A DNA stretch of 64,000 nt from assembly GCA_001899635.1 (NCBI GenBank), contig MKVQ01000048.1, forward strand, positions 434,001-498,000, written 5' to 3'. This DNA is from Myxococcales bacterium 68-20. Lineage in GTDB: Bacteria; Myxococcota_A; Polyangia; Polyangiales; Polyangiaceae. Shown one piece after another: positions 1 through 8,478 of this stretch (position 1 is the stretch's first letter; each line of letters begins with the position of its first letter). A program made the translations under genes and the position numbers. The notes beneath the pieces were generated by a model, which made no database searches, was not told the origin of the DNA, and was given only the letters and a program-made list of their open reading frames with translations.

Positions 1-383
1 ACCGCGACGGTGCCGTGCTTGCTGTGGACGACGGCGGCGCGCGCGAGCTTCCCCCCGGGCGCCCCGTAAATGAGAGGCAGCTCGTTGTGCGTGTGAACGA
101 CGTCTGCACCGTACCTCCGGAACCACCGTGCCAAGCGGAGGGGCAACGAGAGATCGGTGCCGCGCCACTTCGGGACGGCCTCGAGGGTATCGACGACCCC
201 CTGGAACTCGGCGGCCATCGCCCCGCGCACGTTGCTGAGCGTCACCACGGAGACGCGGTGACCATCCGCACGCTGCGCCCGTGCGAGATCGAGCACCACC
301 CGCTCTGCACCCCCGACCTCGACGGACCAGAGGACGTGGCAGATCGAGAGGGGCAAGCGCCCGCTAGCCGTGCGCGAGGACAC
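1..383 (-). CDS. Glycosyltransferase family 4 (GT-B), N-terminal part, cut by the window edge
   Basis: The reverse strand is open from a GTG at 383 to the window edge, giving about 127 residues of N-terminal sequence. It shows the GT4 N-lobe signature: the nucleotide-sugar transferase loop VEVGGAERVVLDLA, then a Rossmann strand (HRVSVVTL), a second strand with ADVVHTHN, and a third with AAVVHSKHGT. These match GT-B enzymes that build exopolysaccharide or lipopolysaccharide. The catalytic C-lobe lies beyond the window, so donor and acceptor cannot be named. It is divergent from a polysaccharide deacetylase, which supports a surface-polysaccharide role. GTG at 383 is the best start I see; a TTG lies a few codons further in and no ideal ribosome site is visible. 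Confidence 0.8.
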   Translation of the reverse strand, partial: MSSRTASGRLPLSICHVLWSVEVGGAERVVLDLARAQRADGHRVSVVTLSNVRGAMAAEFQGVVDTLEAVPKWRGTDLSLPLRLARWFRRYGADVVHTHNELPLIYGAPGGKLARAAVVHSKHGTVA

Positions 384-740
384 CTTGTCGACCGAGGTAG
401 CGTTCAAGCTGCGGACTCCTCTCGTTTCCAAGCCAACAGGTGGTCATGTAGTCGACGGAGGGGATAGCCAATACGCCCATTCGACGCACTCGCAAGCCTC
501 CCGGCTCTCGTCTAGAGTCCGTCCTGGGCCTCGGCCCGACATGATCGACAACCTCGTCCGTGTCGTCGTTCCTTCGAGCAACGGTTCGTACTGGATCGCG
601 AGGACGGACGATAGCGTGCTCGGACAGCCGCGTCGCAGCATGAAGGCGACCATGGTCGACGAAGGCTCGACCTACAACACACACGATCGGGAACCTGCTC
701 ACATCCGCTCGCGGAGCATCATCGTCGAAGGGGGAGCAAC
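384..740. other. Intergenic region between divergent polysaccharide genes
   Basis: This 357-bp gap separates the divergent glycosyltransferase and deacetylase genes and must carry both promoters. I see no clear promoter consensus. Open frames here have arginine/serine-rich translations without domain features and are probably not genes. A run gggggag at about 730-736 serves as the ribosome site of the deacetylase. Confidence 0.5.
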
Positions 741-1760
741 GTGAGGACGGCGGCAATCGCTAGACGGGTCGCGGGGACCATCGCTGTGAGGACGCCCGCC
801 GCCGCGAGGCGCCTGGCCGGTGCCGTCGTGCGCTGGAAAGGAATCCTCGGCCTCAACTATCATCGGATCGGTGATGGTCGGCGAACCATCTTCGATCGCG
901 GCCTCTACAGCGCCACGGCAGAGGACTTTGACGCGCACGTCCGCTGGCTCAAGGCAAACTTCGACGTCATCGCCCCACGCGACGTCGACACGGCAGTCCG
1001 TGCGAAGCGTGGCCGTCACGTCATCGTCACCTTCGACGACGGCTACGCCGACAACCACGAGCACGCGTTCCCGATCCTGAAGTCGCACGGCGTCACCGGC
1101 ACGTTCTTCATCGCGACCGGGTTCATCGACGACCCCCGCCTCCCCTGGTGGGACGAGATCGCCTGGATGGTTCGCACGAGCAAGCGGTCGGGCGTGGAAA
1201 TGCCGGGGTTCCTCGACGCCCGCGTTTCGTTCGACGAGCCCGACCGCGAGCGGGCGGTTCGCGCGCTGCTCCATGCTTACAAGAAGCTGCCCGACTCCAT
1301 CACGACGAAGTTCCTCGACGCTGCCGGAGGAGCGACCGGCACCGGAAGGCCTCCGATGGACGTCGTCGATCGCCAAACCGTCTGGATGACCTGGGACATG
1401 ATCCGCGAGATGCACGCGGGAGGGATGACCATCGGCGGACACACGGCTCGACATCCCGTGCTCTCACGGCTCTCCCGCGAGGAGCAGGCGAAGGAGATCG
1501 CGATGTGCGAGCGCCGGCTGAAGGAGGAGCTCGGCATTCCGATGACGACCTTCTCGTATCCGGTCGGCACCCTGGACGCGTTCAACTCCGAGTCGCGCGC
1601 ATGCTTGCGCGAACGTGGTGTGCACACCGCCTTCTCGTACTACGGCGGCATGCGCAGCCTCCGCGACTGGGACCACTACGACATCCGCCGGATCGCGATC
1701 GAGCAGGACACCAGCTTCGACGAGTTCCGCGCGATGGTCATGTTTCCTTGGACGACCTAG
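741..1760 (+). CDS. Polysaccharide deacetylase, NodB/CE4 family
   Basis: This 339-residue protein should remove N-acetyl groups from an amino-sugar polymer in a metal-dependent reaction. The CE4 motifs are present: TFDDGY at about 97-102 (catalytic base and metal Asp), GTFFIATG at 120-127, GGHTARHPVLS with metal-binding His at 234 and 238, and FSYPVG at 271-276. The N-terminus is basic and hydrophobic but not a clear signal peptide. The GTG start at 741 has a ribosome site gggggag a few bases upstream. The length is usual for exopolysaccharide-cluster deacetylases. The divergent glycosyltransferase and downstream beta-helix protein suggest it modifies exported polysaccharide; the substrate is not determinable from sequence. 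Confidence 0.88.
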   Translation: MRTAAIARRVAGTIAVRTPAAARRLAGAVVRWKGILGLNYHRIGDGRRTIFDRGLYSATAEDFDAHVRWLKANFDVIAPRDVDTAVRAKRGRHVIVTFDDGYADNHEHAFPILKSHGVTGTFFIATGFIDDPRLPWWDEIAWMVRTSKRSGVEMPGFLDARVSFDEPDRERAVRALLHAYKKLPDSITTKFLDAAGGATGTGRPPMDVVDRQTVWMTWDMIREMHAGGMTIGGHTARHPVLSRLSREEQAKEIAMCERRLKEELGIPMTTFSYPVGTLDAFNSESRACLRERGVHTAFSYYGGMRSLRDWDHYDIRRIAIEQDTSFDEFRAMVMFPWTT

Positions 1761-1814
1761 CCCCGCTCGCTTCGACGTGGCCATCGGCGATCTCGCGCGC
1801 GAACGGCCCTTCGC

Positions 1815-3347
1815 TCAACGGGCGGAGCGGCGGCGGCGTACGAGGACGGCGAGGGCGCCGAGCCCCGTGACCAGGGCGACGCCGGACAGGTTCAGCGCGC
1901 AGCGCCCAACGGCGCGGCAACCGCAGCCGCCATCGTCTCCCGGAGCGGCACCGCCGCCGCCGACGCCGCTGCCGCCGCTAGGGTCCCCGTTGGTGTTGCC
2001 GCTCGATGTGCCGCCGCTGCCTGGCGGAGGCGCCGCGGTGCCCGAGCCGACCTCGAAGGCGCCGATGTCGAGCGCCCCCGACGCCACGCGCGCAATCGGC
2101 GCGGTCGACGGCTGACGCGACGGTGGCACGGACGTCGGCGCTCCGAGCGGGTTCGGAAACTCACGTCCGGAGACCGAGGCCGGGTTCGCAGCGCCCTTGT
2201 CGACGAGCGGGCTATCGCCCTTCGGCCGCACATCGAGCTTCGCCAGGTCGACGAGGCCGGGATCGCTTCCCGTTAGCGTCCCCTTCCAGGCCTCGGGCGC
2301 GCCCGTGAGGCCCTCCTGGACCCAGTTGTTCGATCCCGCGAGCGACGGTCCGTTCACCCATCGCACCTCTTTCGTCTCGAACAGCGGCCCGGTCCCCTGC
2401 CCTGCGCGGACGAACGCGTTGTTGTGCATCTCGACGGTGTCGACACGCAGCATGGCGCGTACGGCCGAGTGAGCCCCACCCGCGCCGATCACGAACGTGT
2501 TGTTGACGAAGCGGTAGCGCCCGCTGGTGTCGGCCTCCTCCTTGTCTCCGCCGATGCGGACGAGGTGCCAGTTCTGCGGGCCGCCGCCGAGGATCACGTT
2601 GCCGACGACGTCGCTGTCCTCGCGTGCGGGTGTGGCCGGGCTCTTGTCCGGGCCGATCATCTCGAGGGCGTGGTAGTGCGCGCTCTCGATCCAGTTGAAA
2701 TAGATCTCGTTTCGCTGCGAGCGCGTCTTGACGTTGTTGCCGCCGTTGCCGTCGTGGACGTAGCAATGCTGCATCCGGAACACGGCGCCCGGATACATCT
2801 CTTGCCCCGTGGTCATGTAGATCTGGTGCTCGAAGGTCCCGTTACCGCACTTGTAGAACTCGCTGTGCTCGAGCGTGAGCGAGCCGGCTTCGTCATCGTG
2901 ACCGAGCAGCCCGTGGCCGGGGCAGTCGTGCACGACGAAGTCGCGGATCGTGATGTCGTCTCCCTTGTGCACCACGCACGTGTGAGCGGAGCCCGTCACC
3001 TCGAGCGACTCGAGGACGTAGTGGCTGCCGTTCAGGACCATTCCGAGACCGTCGAGCACGCCACTGCCGCCCCCCGAGATGACCGGACGCTTCCCGTTCA
3101 CCTTGATCCCGCGGATGGTGATCTTCTGCGACGCCGTCCCGCTCTGCGCGGCTCGGAAGAACACGCCCCCTGCATACGTCGCGTCTCCGTCGACCTCGAC
3201 GATGTCGCCTGGCTTCAGCCTCTGTTGCACGGCCTGGAGGTCCTTGTGGGCCTTCGCAGGACCGACCTGGTAGGTCTCGGCGGTAGCGCTGCGGGCTAGG
3301 AAGGTCGCGACGAAGACGCTACCGAACGTCAGGAGTGCGCGGAGCAT
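1815..3347 (-). CDS. Secreted right-handed beta-helix protein with MYXO-CTERM tail
   Basis: This is a protein of about 510 residues starting at the ATG at 3347, with a signal peptide (MLRALLTFGSVFVATFLARSATA). A longer in-frame start at 3431 exists but would bury the signal peptide. The body has irregular repeats of short beta strands (VLESLEVTGS, ITIRDFVVHDCPG, LTLEHSEFYKCG and similar), typical of pectate-lyase-like parallel beta-helix proteins. After a Gly/Ser-rich linker it ends with a Gly-Cys-Gly-Cys motif, a hydrophobic helix and an Arg cluster, the layout of MYXO-CTERM sorting tails that anchor proteins to the myxobacterial surface. It may be a lyase, epimerase or polysaccharide-binding protein; catalytic residues are not assignable. 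Converges with the deacetylase. Confidence 0.85.
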   Translation of the reverse strand: MLRALLTFGSVFVATFLARSATAETYQVGPAKAHKDLQAVQQRLKPGDIVEVDGDATYAGGVFFRAAQSGTASQKITIRGIKVNGKRPVISGGGSGVLDGLGMVLNGSHYVLESLEVTGSAHTCVVHKGDDITIRDFVVHDCPGHGLLGHDDEAGSLTLEHSEFYKCGNGTFEHQIYMTTGQEMYPGAVFRMQHCYVHDGNGGNNVKTRSQRNEIYFNWIESAHYHALEMIGPDKSPATPAREDSDVVGNVILGGGPQNWHLVRIGGDKEEADTSGRYRFVNNTFVIGAGGAHSAVRAMLRVDTVEMHNNAFVRAGQGTGPLFETKEVRWVNGPSLAGSNNWVQEGLTGAPEAWKGTLTGSDPGLVDLAKLDVRPKGDSPLVDKGAANPASVSGREFPNPLGAPTSVPPSRQPSTAPIARVASGALDIGAFEVGSGTAAPPPGSGGTSSGNTNGDPSGGSGVGGGGAAPGDDGGCGCRAVGRCALNLSGVALVTGLGALAVLVRRRRSAR

Positions 3348-3919
3348 GCGGTCGAGGGTACACCTGCGCACCGTCGACAGCATCACGGACGACAGGCATC
3401 GCTGGCCATTGCGCTCCGTTGCATCGAGCACTCACGCTGGTTGCGTCCAAGCCGCGTGCCCCTGTCGGACATCGAGCAGAATCTTGCGGTGCAGCACGCA
3501 TCCACACCTTCGCCACCTCGAGCCGCGGATGACGCCATCGTCGACAGCGCCGTCGTTCACACCAACGGCGATGCTCTGGCAGCATCGGCTTCGCTCACGG
3601 GGGGAGCGGCTCGTGAGACGGCACCACGATCTTCCTCGGTGACTGGTCGCGCGCTCCGCGATCCCTCTGGCCTCGCCAGTACCAGCTGGGCGCGCCTCCG
3701 ACGGCGCCCGTCGACCGTCTCGCGAGGGCGGCCTTCCCGACCGCCACCGCGGCCACCTCCGCCCCGCTCCTCCCTGCGACCGTCACGCAGCACGTCCCCG
3801 ACGGCTGACTCGACGGTCCGGGACATCGGACGCGCTCACGGTATCCTGCGGCCGGCCGGGTCCGCGGGTGGTTGGGCCACAACCACGGATGGTTGGGACG
3901 CAGCCGGGCGCATCCGAGC
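3348..3919. other. Intergenic stretch without convincing gene
   Basis: About 570 bp separate the beta-helix gene start from the end of the STAS gene. Long open frames exist on both strands because of high GC, but their translations are Arg/Ser/Pro-rich without domain character. It contains the beta-helix promoter region and a short hairpin near 3868-3886 downstream of the STAS gene. Confidence 0.5.
3868..3886 (-). terminator. Possible hairpin terminator of the STAS/RsbW operon
   Basis: An inverted repeat with 7-bp arms (gtggttg and caaccac) and a 5-nt loop lies about 35 bp past the STAS stop codon. No U-tract follows, so it could be a weak or Rho-assisted terminator. Confidence 0.3.
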
Positions 3920-4243
3920 TCAGCCGTTCGACGTCAGGCCGAAAACGCGGTCGAGCTTCAGAAGCTTGAACACCGCGAGAGGCTGCTCGCGCGCACCGAC
4001 CACCACCACCGTGCCTCCGTTCGCCTTCACGCGCTTGAAGAGAGACACGATGGCGCCAACACCCGAGCTGTCGATGAGGTTCAGCTTGTCGATGTCGACG
4101 GTGACTCGGCGCGGTCGGTCGGCAACGACAGCGTCGATCACCGGGCGGATGTCACGGACCGTCAATGCGTCGAGCGCGCCTCCGAGTTCGAGCCGCGACT
4201 CGCCGTTGTTGTCCGTCCTGACGCAGTTCATCTCAGTGGCCAT
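3920..4243 (-). CDS. STAS-domain anti-sigma factor antagonist
   Basis: This 107-residue single-domain protein has the SpoIIAA/RsbV layout: beta strand, then VTVDIDKLNLIDSSGVGAI with the DSSG motif whose second Ser is the expected phosphorylation site, then a final alpha/beta unit. By analogy it binds the neighbouring RsbW-like kinase when unphosphorylated and so releases a sigma factor or other client. The ATG overlaps the end of the kinase gene by 11 bp, so the two are translationally coupled. The FHA-GAF-PP2C phosphatase at 5454 is the natural candidate for dephosphorylating it. The client is not encoded nearby. Confidence 0.9.
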   Translation of the reverse strand: MATEMNCVRTDNNGESRLELGGALDALTVRDIRPVIDAVVADRPRRVTVDIDKLNLIDSSGVGAIVSLFKRVKANGGTVVVVGAREQPLAVFKLLKLDRVFGLTSNG

Positions 4244-4649
4244 CGTTCTCGCTCGCTGCAGCCGTCCTCTTGGTCAACGAAAGCACGTTGGGGGTGCCGC
4301 TGTGATAGACGACTTCGTCCACCAGGGCGTGGATCATGAAGACCCCCATCCCGCCCTCGGGCAGGCTGTCGAGGTCGGGGGGCTTGAGTCCCGCGAAGTC
4401 GACCTCGTGTCCGGTGTCGCTCAGGCGCAGCGTGATCTGCTCCGTTGAGAACTCAGCCTCGACGTCCAGCATTCCATCGGTCCGGTCTCGATAGCCATGG
4501 ATCACGATGTTGTTGAACGCTTCGCCGAACGCGGTGATTAGCTCATGGCGGAAGTTGCGATCGGCCTTCGCGACGTGCCCGACGATCGCCGACACGATGT
4601 CGATGGCGAGGTGCCGCCGCTCGAGCGACGCACGTAGCCTGAACGCCAT
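4233..4649 (-). CDS. RsbW-like anti-sigma regulatory factor (HATPase_c Ser kinase)
   Basis: A protein of 138 residues with the GHKL ATPase motifs of RsbW/SpoIIAB: the N-box at 40-52 (AFGEAFNNIVIHGYR), the G1 box LRLSDTGHEVDF at about 74-85, and the G2 region EGGMGVFMIHALVDE at 98-112. It should phosphorylate the STAS protein and sequester a client. I use the ATG at 4649; an in-frame GTG at 4688 would add 13 residues and cannot be excluded, and longer extensions are Arg-rich and unlikely. Its 3' end overlaps the STAS start. No sigma-factor gene is adjacent, so the controlled process is unknown. Confidence 0.87.
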   Translation of the reverse strand: MAFRLRASLERRHLAIDIVSAIVGHVAKADRNFRHELITAFGEAFNNIVIHGYRDRTDGMLDVEAEFSTEQITLRLSDTGHEVDFAGLKPPDLDSLPEGGMGVFMIHALVDEVVYHSGTPNVLSLTKRTAAASENDGH

Positions 4650-4829
4650 TCGGGTGACAGAGCTCGGCTCGGGGTGAAGAGTCGCCACCACCGGGGCCGA
4701 CGCTAACAGTGAGCTGTGGGCAGGACAAGCGGGACGGCGCATCCTGCCGAACGCTCGATGTCCGCGCCACCGGAGCATGACGATCGGCGTCGTGCGCAGG
4801 ATCTGCGTCTCCATCCGCATGCGTCCACT

Positions 4830-5110
4830 AGCAACACGCGGTACCTCATCGTGCTCGCGCCGTCCGAACGTGTGCAGAGCGCAACGACCTCGCAAACGGT
4901 TGGAAACTCTACGGCGACAATCACCTTCGTGGGCGGCGCGACGGGGACGATCGCGTTCTCGACCGACGGCACCGGCGGGCACGTACGCTGACGGGCGAGC
5001 TCTCGATCGATGCGAACCTCGCCACGAGCGTGCAGCAGATCCCCGTGCTCGTCCGTAGCTCGGCGCGGCGGGCGCATGACTGTAGCGTCGCCGCGACACC
5101 CACGACTTGA
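4830..5110 (+). pseudogene. Possible frameshifted remnant of a beta-rich protein gene
   Basis: Frame one reads NTRYLIVLAPSERV, then Thr/Gly-rich strands (TATITFVGG, GTIAFSTDGTGG) and stops at 4991. The +2 frame then continues with LTGELSIDANLATSVQQIPV and stops at 5110. Together they look like one secreted beta-sandwich-like segment broken by an indel. There is no good start codon or ribosome site. This is inference from residue composition only. Confidence 0.22.
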
Positions 5111-5128
5111 CTGTAGCGTCGCCGCGAC
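5077..5128. repeat. Two-copy 21-bp direct repeat, 31-bp period
   Basis: The 21-bp word beginning tgactgtagcgtcgcc occurs at 5077-5097 and again, identical, at 5108-5128, separated by 10 bp. It sits about 330 bp upstream of the PP2C gene and could be a pair of regulator half-sites or a small duplication. Confidence 0.75.
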
Positions 5129-5453
5129 GCCGACCGTTGAGGCATCGAGGCCTCGTCGCAGCGATCGGCACGCGATCCGTCGGTCGGAGCTACCGGCGGT
5201 GTTTCGACCCACGAACTGACTAGACCGACGGAGATACACGCGCCTCCGAGCCCCGAAAAGATGGGCTTGCTGCGTGTCGCGCCGCCTCTGGCGGAACGAC
5301 ACCCCTCGGTCCTCACCGTCATCGAAATGAGTGACGACACGTCCCACGGCAGTCGTTGACTTGAGCGCCGATCCAACGGAACCTCTCCCCTCCTGGGGGC
5401 GGAGGTTTCCGGGGAGACTCGTCGGTCGAACTCGGGAAATTCGCTAGCTCGAC

Positions 5454-7229
5454 ATGGACAACGGAAACGCCCCGAATGGCCGCAAAGGCACCTACTGGCT
5501 AGTCGGGGTCGAGGGCAAGGCGCGGAAGGTCCGCCTGCCGATCAACACGCCGCTCCTCATCGGACGCGGCGCCTCCAACCATATCGTCCTCGACGATCCG
5601 CGCATCTCGCGACAACACGCCCGGCTGGCGCCCGAGAAAGATGGCGCCGTCATCTACGACTTGAACAGCGCGAACGGGACGATCGTCAACGGCGTCGCGG
5701 TCTCGAAGCACAAGCTCCAGCCCGACGACATCATTCGCTTCGCGCGCTACGCCTTCCGCATCGAGCACATCGTCGACGCGGACACGCCTCCGGGCGATGT
5801 CGAGACGCCGACGCTCGTCGCGACCGAGAGCGTCGCCCGGATGCTCGTCGCGCGAGAGTCGACGGGCTCGGGTGAGCGCCACTTGGTCGACCTGACGCAG
5901 CTCGAGGACGCTCATCAGAAGCTTGGGACGCTCTACGGCTTCATGAAGGCGATCAGCTCGACGATCGACAAGGGCGAGCTCCTTCGCCTCATTGGAGGGA
6001 AGATCCGCGAGGTCTATCCGCTCGCACGCGCCGTCGCAATCTACATCCGGAACAGCGGCGGACGCGGTGGCGGCTCGTTCCAGCTCGCACACTTCACAGG
6101 GGCGAGCATCCTCTCGGACGAGCCGGCGCTCCCCGACGACGTGAGCGAGGGGCTCCTCACCTCGGCGCAGGCCTTCCTCACGGGTGAGTCACCCGAATCG
6201 ACGCGCGCCCCCGGCGGGACGGACATGTTCGCACCGATGATCGATCGAGGCGAGGTCCTCGGTGTGATCCACGTGGCTGCCTTCGAGAACCGAGCCGCGT
6301 TCTCGAAGGCGGATCTCGGGCTCCTGAACGGCATGGCGGCCACGTCGGCCATGATGCTGCAGAACACGCGGATGCACGACGAGACGCTCCTCAGGGACCG
6401 GCTCAAGTACGATCTCGAGCTCGCCGCGAAGATCCAGAAGAGCTTCCTTCCGCGCGAGGTGATCTCGGTGGAAGGGCTCGAGCTGTTCGCCGAGTACCGC
6501 GCCGCCTACACGGTCGGCGGCGACTTCTACGACGTCTTCTGGGTCGGGGAGGACAAGCTCGCCGTCTTCATCGGCGACATCTCCGGCAAGGGCGTGGCAG
6601 CGGCGCTGCTGATGGCGCGTATCTCGAGCGAGCTCCGGGTGGCGGCGCTCGCCCACGTCGAACCGGCCGCCGTGATGACCGCGATGAATGACGCGATCCT
6701 CGCGAGCGATCAGCCGGAGCTCTTCTTCACCGCGATCTATCTCACATTCGACGTGAAGACCGGCGAGATCAACCTCGCCAACGCCGGACATCCGACGCCG
6801 TACTGGTGTCGTCCGGGCAAGCCGCTGGAAGCGATCACGGGCGGCGCCGCGAGCGCGATCGGCATCCTGGACGACCCGGGCTTCATCGCCACCTCGTTCT
6901 GTCTCGAACAGGGAGAGTCGCTCGTCCTCTACACCGACGGCGTCGTCGAGGCAGCCAATGCCCGAGGCAGCCTCTACGGCTCGGAGCGCCTCGAGGACTG
7001 TCTCGCCGGCGTCACGAGCACCCGCCCGAACGACATCGCCGAGCGCATCCTCCGGAGCGTGGAGGAGCACGCGATGGATACGGCGGTGAGCGACGACCTG
7101 ACGCTCTTCATCTGCCATCGCACGAGCGGGCGCATGGCTACGCTCCAGCCGCAGCGCCGGAGCGGCCAGATGTCCGCGGTGAACGTACCGATTCCGCGCA
7201 ACCCGGTCCCGTCCACGGAGCCGCGCTAA
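5454..7229 (+). CDS. FHA-GAF-PP2C (SpoIIE/RsbU-type) protein phosphatase
   Basis: A protein of 591 residues with three domains. Residues about 13-105 are an FHA phosphothreonine-binding domain (LIGRGASNHIVLDD, then SRQHARL and NSANGT). Residues about 160-310 form a GAF-like sensor domain. Residues about 330-555 are a PPM phosphatase of the SpoIIE class, with metal-binding GGDFYDVF, IGDISGKGVAAAL, ANAGHPTPYW, LYTDGVVEA and SDDLTLF. It should dephosphorylate the STAS antagonist encoded divergently at 3920, coupling Hanks-kinase signalling (through FHA) and a small-molecule or redox signal (through GAF) to partner switching. No membrane segment is seen. The ATG at 5454 follows a long divergent intergenic region. 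Confidence 0.92.
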   Translation: MDNGNAPNGRKGTYWLVGVEGKARKVRLPINTPLLIGRGASNHIVLDDPRISRQHARLAPEKDGAVIYDLNSANGTIVNGVAVSKHKLQPDDIIRFARYAFRIEHIVDADTPPGDVETPTLVATESVARMLVARESTGSGERHLVDLTQLEDAHQKLGTLYGFMKAISSTIDKGELLRLIGGKIREVYPLARAVAIYIRNSGGRGGGSFQLAHFTGASILSDEPALPDDVSEGLLTSAQAFLTGESPESTRAPGGTDMFAPMIDRGEVLGVIHVAAFENRAAFSKADLGLLNGMAATSAMMLQNTRMHDETLLRDRLKYDLELAAKIQKSFLPREVISVEGLELFAEYRAAYTVGGDFYDVFWVGEDKLAVFIGDISGKGVAAALLMARISSELRVAALAHVEPAAVMTAMNDAILASDQPELFFTAIYLTFDVKTGEINLANAGHPTPYWCRPGKPLEAITGGAASAIGILDDPGFIATSFCLEQGESLVLYTDGVVEAANARGSLYGSERLEDCLAGVTSTRPNDIAERILRSVEEHAMDTAVSDDLTLFICHRTSGRMATLQPQRRSGQMSAVNVPIPRNPVPSTEPR

Positions 7230-7247
7230 GGTACTCCGGCGATGAAG

Positions 7248-7272
7248 CTCGCCGACGGGACACGCCGGCGAG
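7248..7272 (+). terminator. Possible hairpin after the PP2C phosphatase
   Basis: Perfect 7-bp arms (ctcgccg and cggcgag) with an 11-nt loop start about 18 bp after the stop codon. There is no T-tract, so terminator function is only suggested. Confidence 0.3.
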
Positions 7273-7524
7273 CACGCTCGATCGCGTTTGGCCGACACGT
7301 CGCTACCCATGACGTCGTCGGCGGACCGAGAGAGATGCTCGGTCCGGTGGCCTTCACCGCAGCCGACCTCGAGCCGCCGCCCGAAGCGCGTGCCGAGCCG
7401 TGCTCGCGTACGGCTCGGCTCGGCGCACGGCACACTCACATGCGCCGATCGCAAGGCCGCATCGGATGAGCGCCTCCGTCGACCGAGCGGCCCGAACGGA
7501 GGCCCACATCAAGCGATCACCGCC

Positions 7525-7941
7525 TTACCGGCGTTGGACCGAGCGCTCGATCACTCCGCGGAGCACCTGGCAGAGGTCGCTCGGCAAGCAGGGCTTCGTG
7601 AGCACGAGCATCGCTCCGCACTCCTCGGCGCGCTTCTTCTGATCGGGCTGAGCATTGCCGGTGAGGACGACGATCGGGATGTCCTTCGTGCGCGGATCCG
7701 CGTGGAGGATGCGCGTGGCTTCCCATCCGTCCATGACCGGCATCGCCAGGTCCATCACGATGGCGTCCGGATGCGCGCGGAGCGCACGGCGTACGGCTTG
7801 CCGTCCGTTCTCTGCGGTCTCAGCCCGCATGCCCGCGTGATCGAGGTACTCGGCGTACATGTCCCGTGTGTCGGAAACGTCGTCGACGACGAGGACGAGC
7901 GGCGGCTTGGAGACCGAGGCCGTGCGAGGGAACCCAACCAT
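7525..7941 (-). CDS. Stand-alone response-regulator receiver protein (CheY-like)
   Basis: A 138-residue protein consisting of a receiver domain only. The acidic pair is D20-D21, the phosphoacceptor is D64 (IVMDLAMPVMDG), the switch Thr is T94 (VVLTG), and the conserved Lys is K116 (LTKP). There is no output domain, so it should act by protein interaction within a phosphorelay, as many orphan myxobacterial receivers do. No histidine kinase is adjacent, so its partner must be elsewhere. It converges with the PP2C gene; a functional link is possible but not shown. Confidence 0.92.
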   Translation of the reverse strand: MVGFPRTASVSKPPLVLVVDDVSDTRDMYAEYLDHAGMRAETAENGRQAVRRALRAHPDAIVMDLAMPVMDGWEATRILHADPRTKDIPIVVLTGNAQPDQKKRAEECGAMLVLTKPCLPSDLCQVLRGVIERSVQRR

Positions 7942-8154
7942 CCGGCGCGCTATGTAGCAACGTCCGGACCGCAGCGGACGATCAAGCGCGTGTCGATGTT
8001 CGATGCAGACGTCTGCGAGTAGTTTGAGCGCGACCGCGGGTCTTCGGAGCGCGAGCCGATTTCGTAATGTCGAGCTCGAGATCGCTGAGGCGCTGTCGAG
8101 ACGGTATGCCGGTGACCCGTTTCGTCAGGCGCGGCGACTCTCACTGGGAGCGCG

Positions 8155-8469
8155 ATGAGATCCCCCTTCGACTCCAGCGACTCTTCTTGGTGGGCAGTGC
8201 ACGGCGCATCGTCGAGCTCCCCGCCCGCAACTTCGGTCGAGCTCGAGCAGACGCTCTACGAGGCGGTCGAGGACCTCGTCTCCGACACGCCGGAGCCGGC
8301 GTGGGCAGCGGACGTAGCTCCTCCGTCGCGCGGCGTCTTCTCTCCGCCCGACGACGAGGTTGCGCTTCGCGAGCTGCTCGCCGCGACCGAACGCGAGACA
8401 GTGAAGGATCTCGCGCTCGTCCGTACCGCGGCCGCGCTCATGAACGATCAGCCGCCGCCGTCGGCCTGA
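8155..8469 (+). CDS. Small acidic hypothetical protein
   Basis: A 104-residue frame starting at an ATG preceded by gggag about 6 bp upstream. The product is acidic and Ser/Glu-rich, with a predicted helical stretch (VELEQTLYEAVEDLVS) and a second helix (EVALRELLAATERETVKDLALVRTA region) but no domain I recognise. It is flanked upstream by about 210 bp of non-coding sequence and downstream by the palindromic repeat array, which begins about 10 bp after the stop. Codon third positions are G/C-rich. It is plausible as a real gene but unsupported by homology I can recall. Confidence 0.5.
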   Translation: MRSPFDSSDSSWWAVHGASSSSPPATSVELEQTLYEAVEDLVSDTPEPAWAADVAPPSRGVFSPPDDEVALRELLAATERETVKDLALVRTAAALMNDQPPPSA

Positions 8470-8478
8470 TCCCCGCCG

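Larger units (their letters stand above)
4650..5453. other. Intergenic region with direct repeats and a possible gene remnant
   Basis: About 800 bp lie between the divergent RsbW and PP2C genes. No intact gene is convincing. It contains a two-copy 21-bp direct repeat (5077-5128) and a stretch (about 4830-5110) that reads as a beta-rich protein only if one frameshift near 4988 is allowed. Promoters of both flanking genes must lie here. Confidence 0.5.

Noticed and set aside
384-740. Plus-strand frame of 124 codons upstream of the deacetylase
   Set aside because: It overlaps the divergent promoter region and has no domain character.
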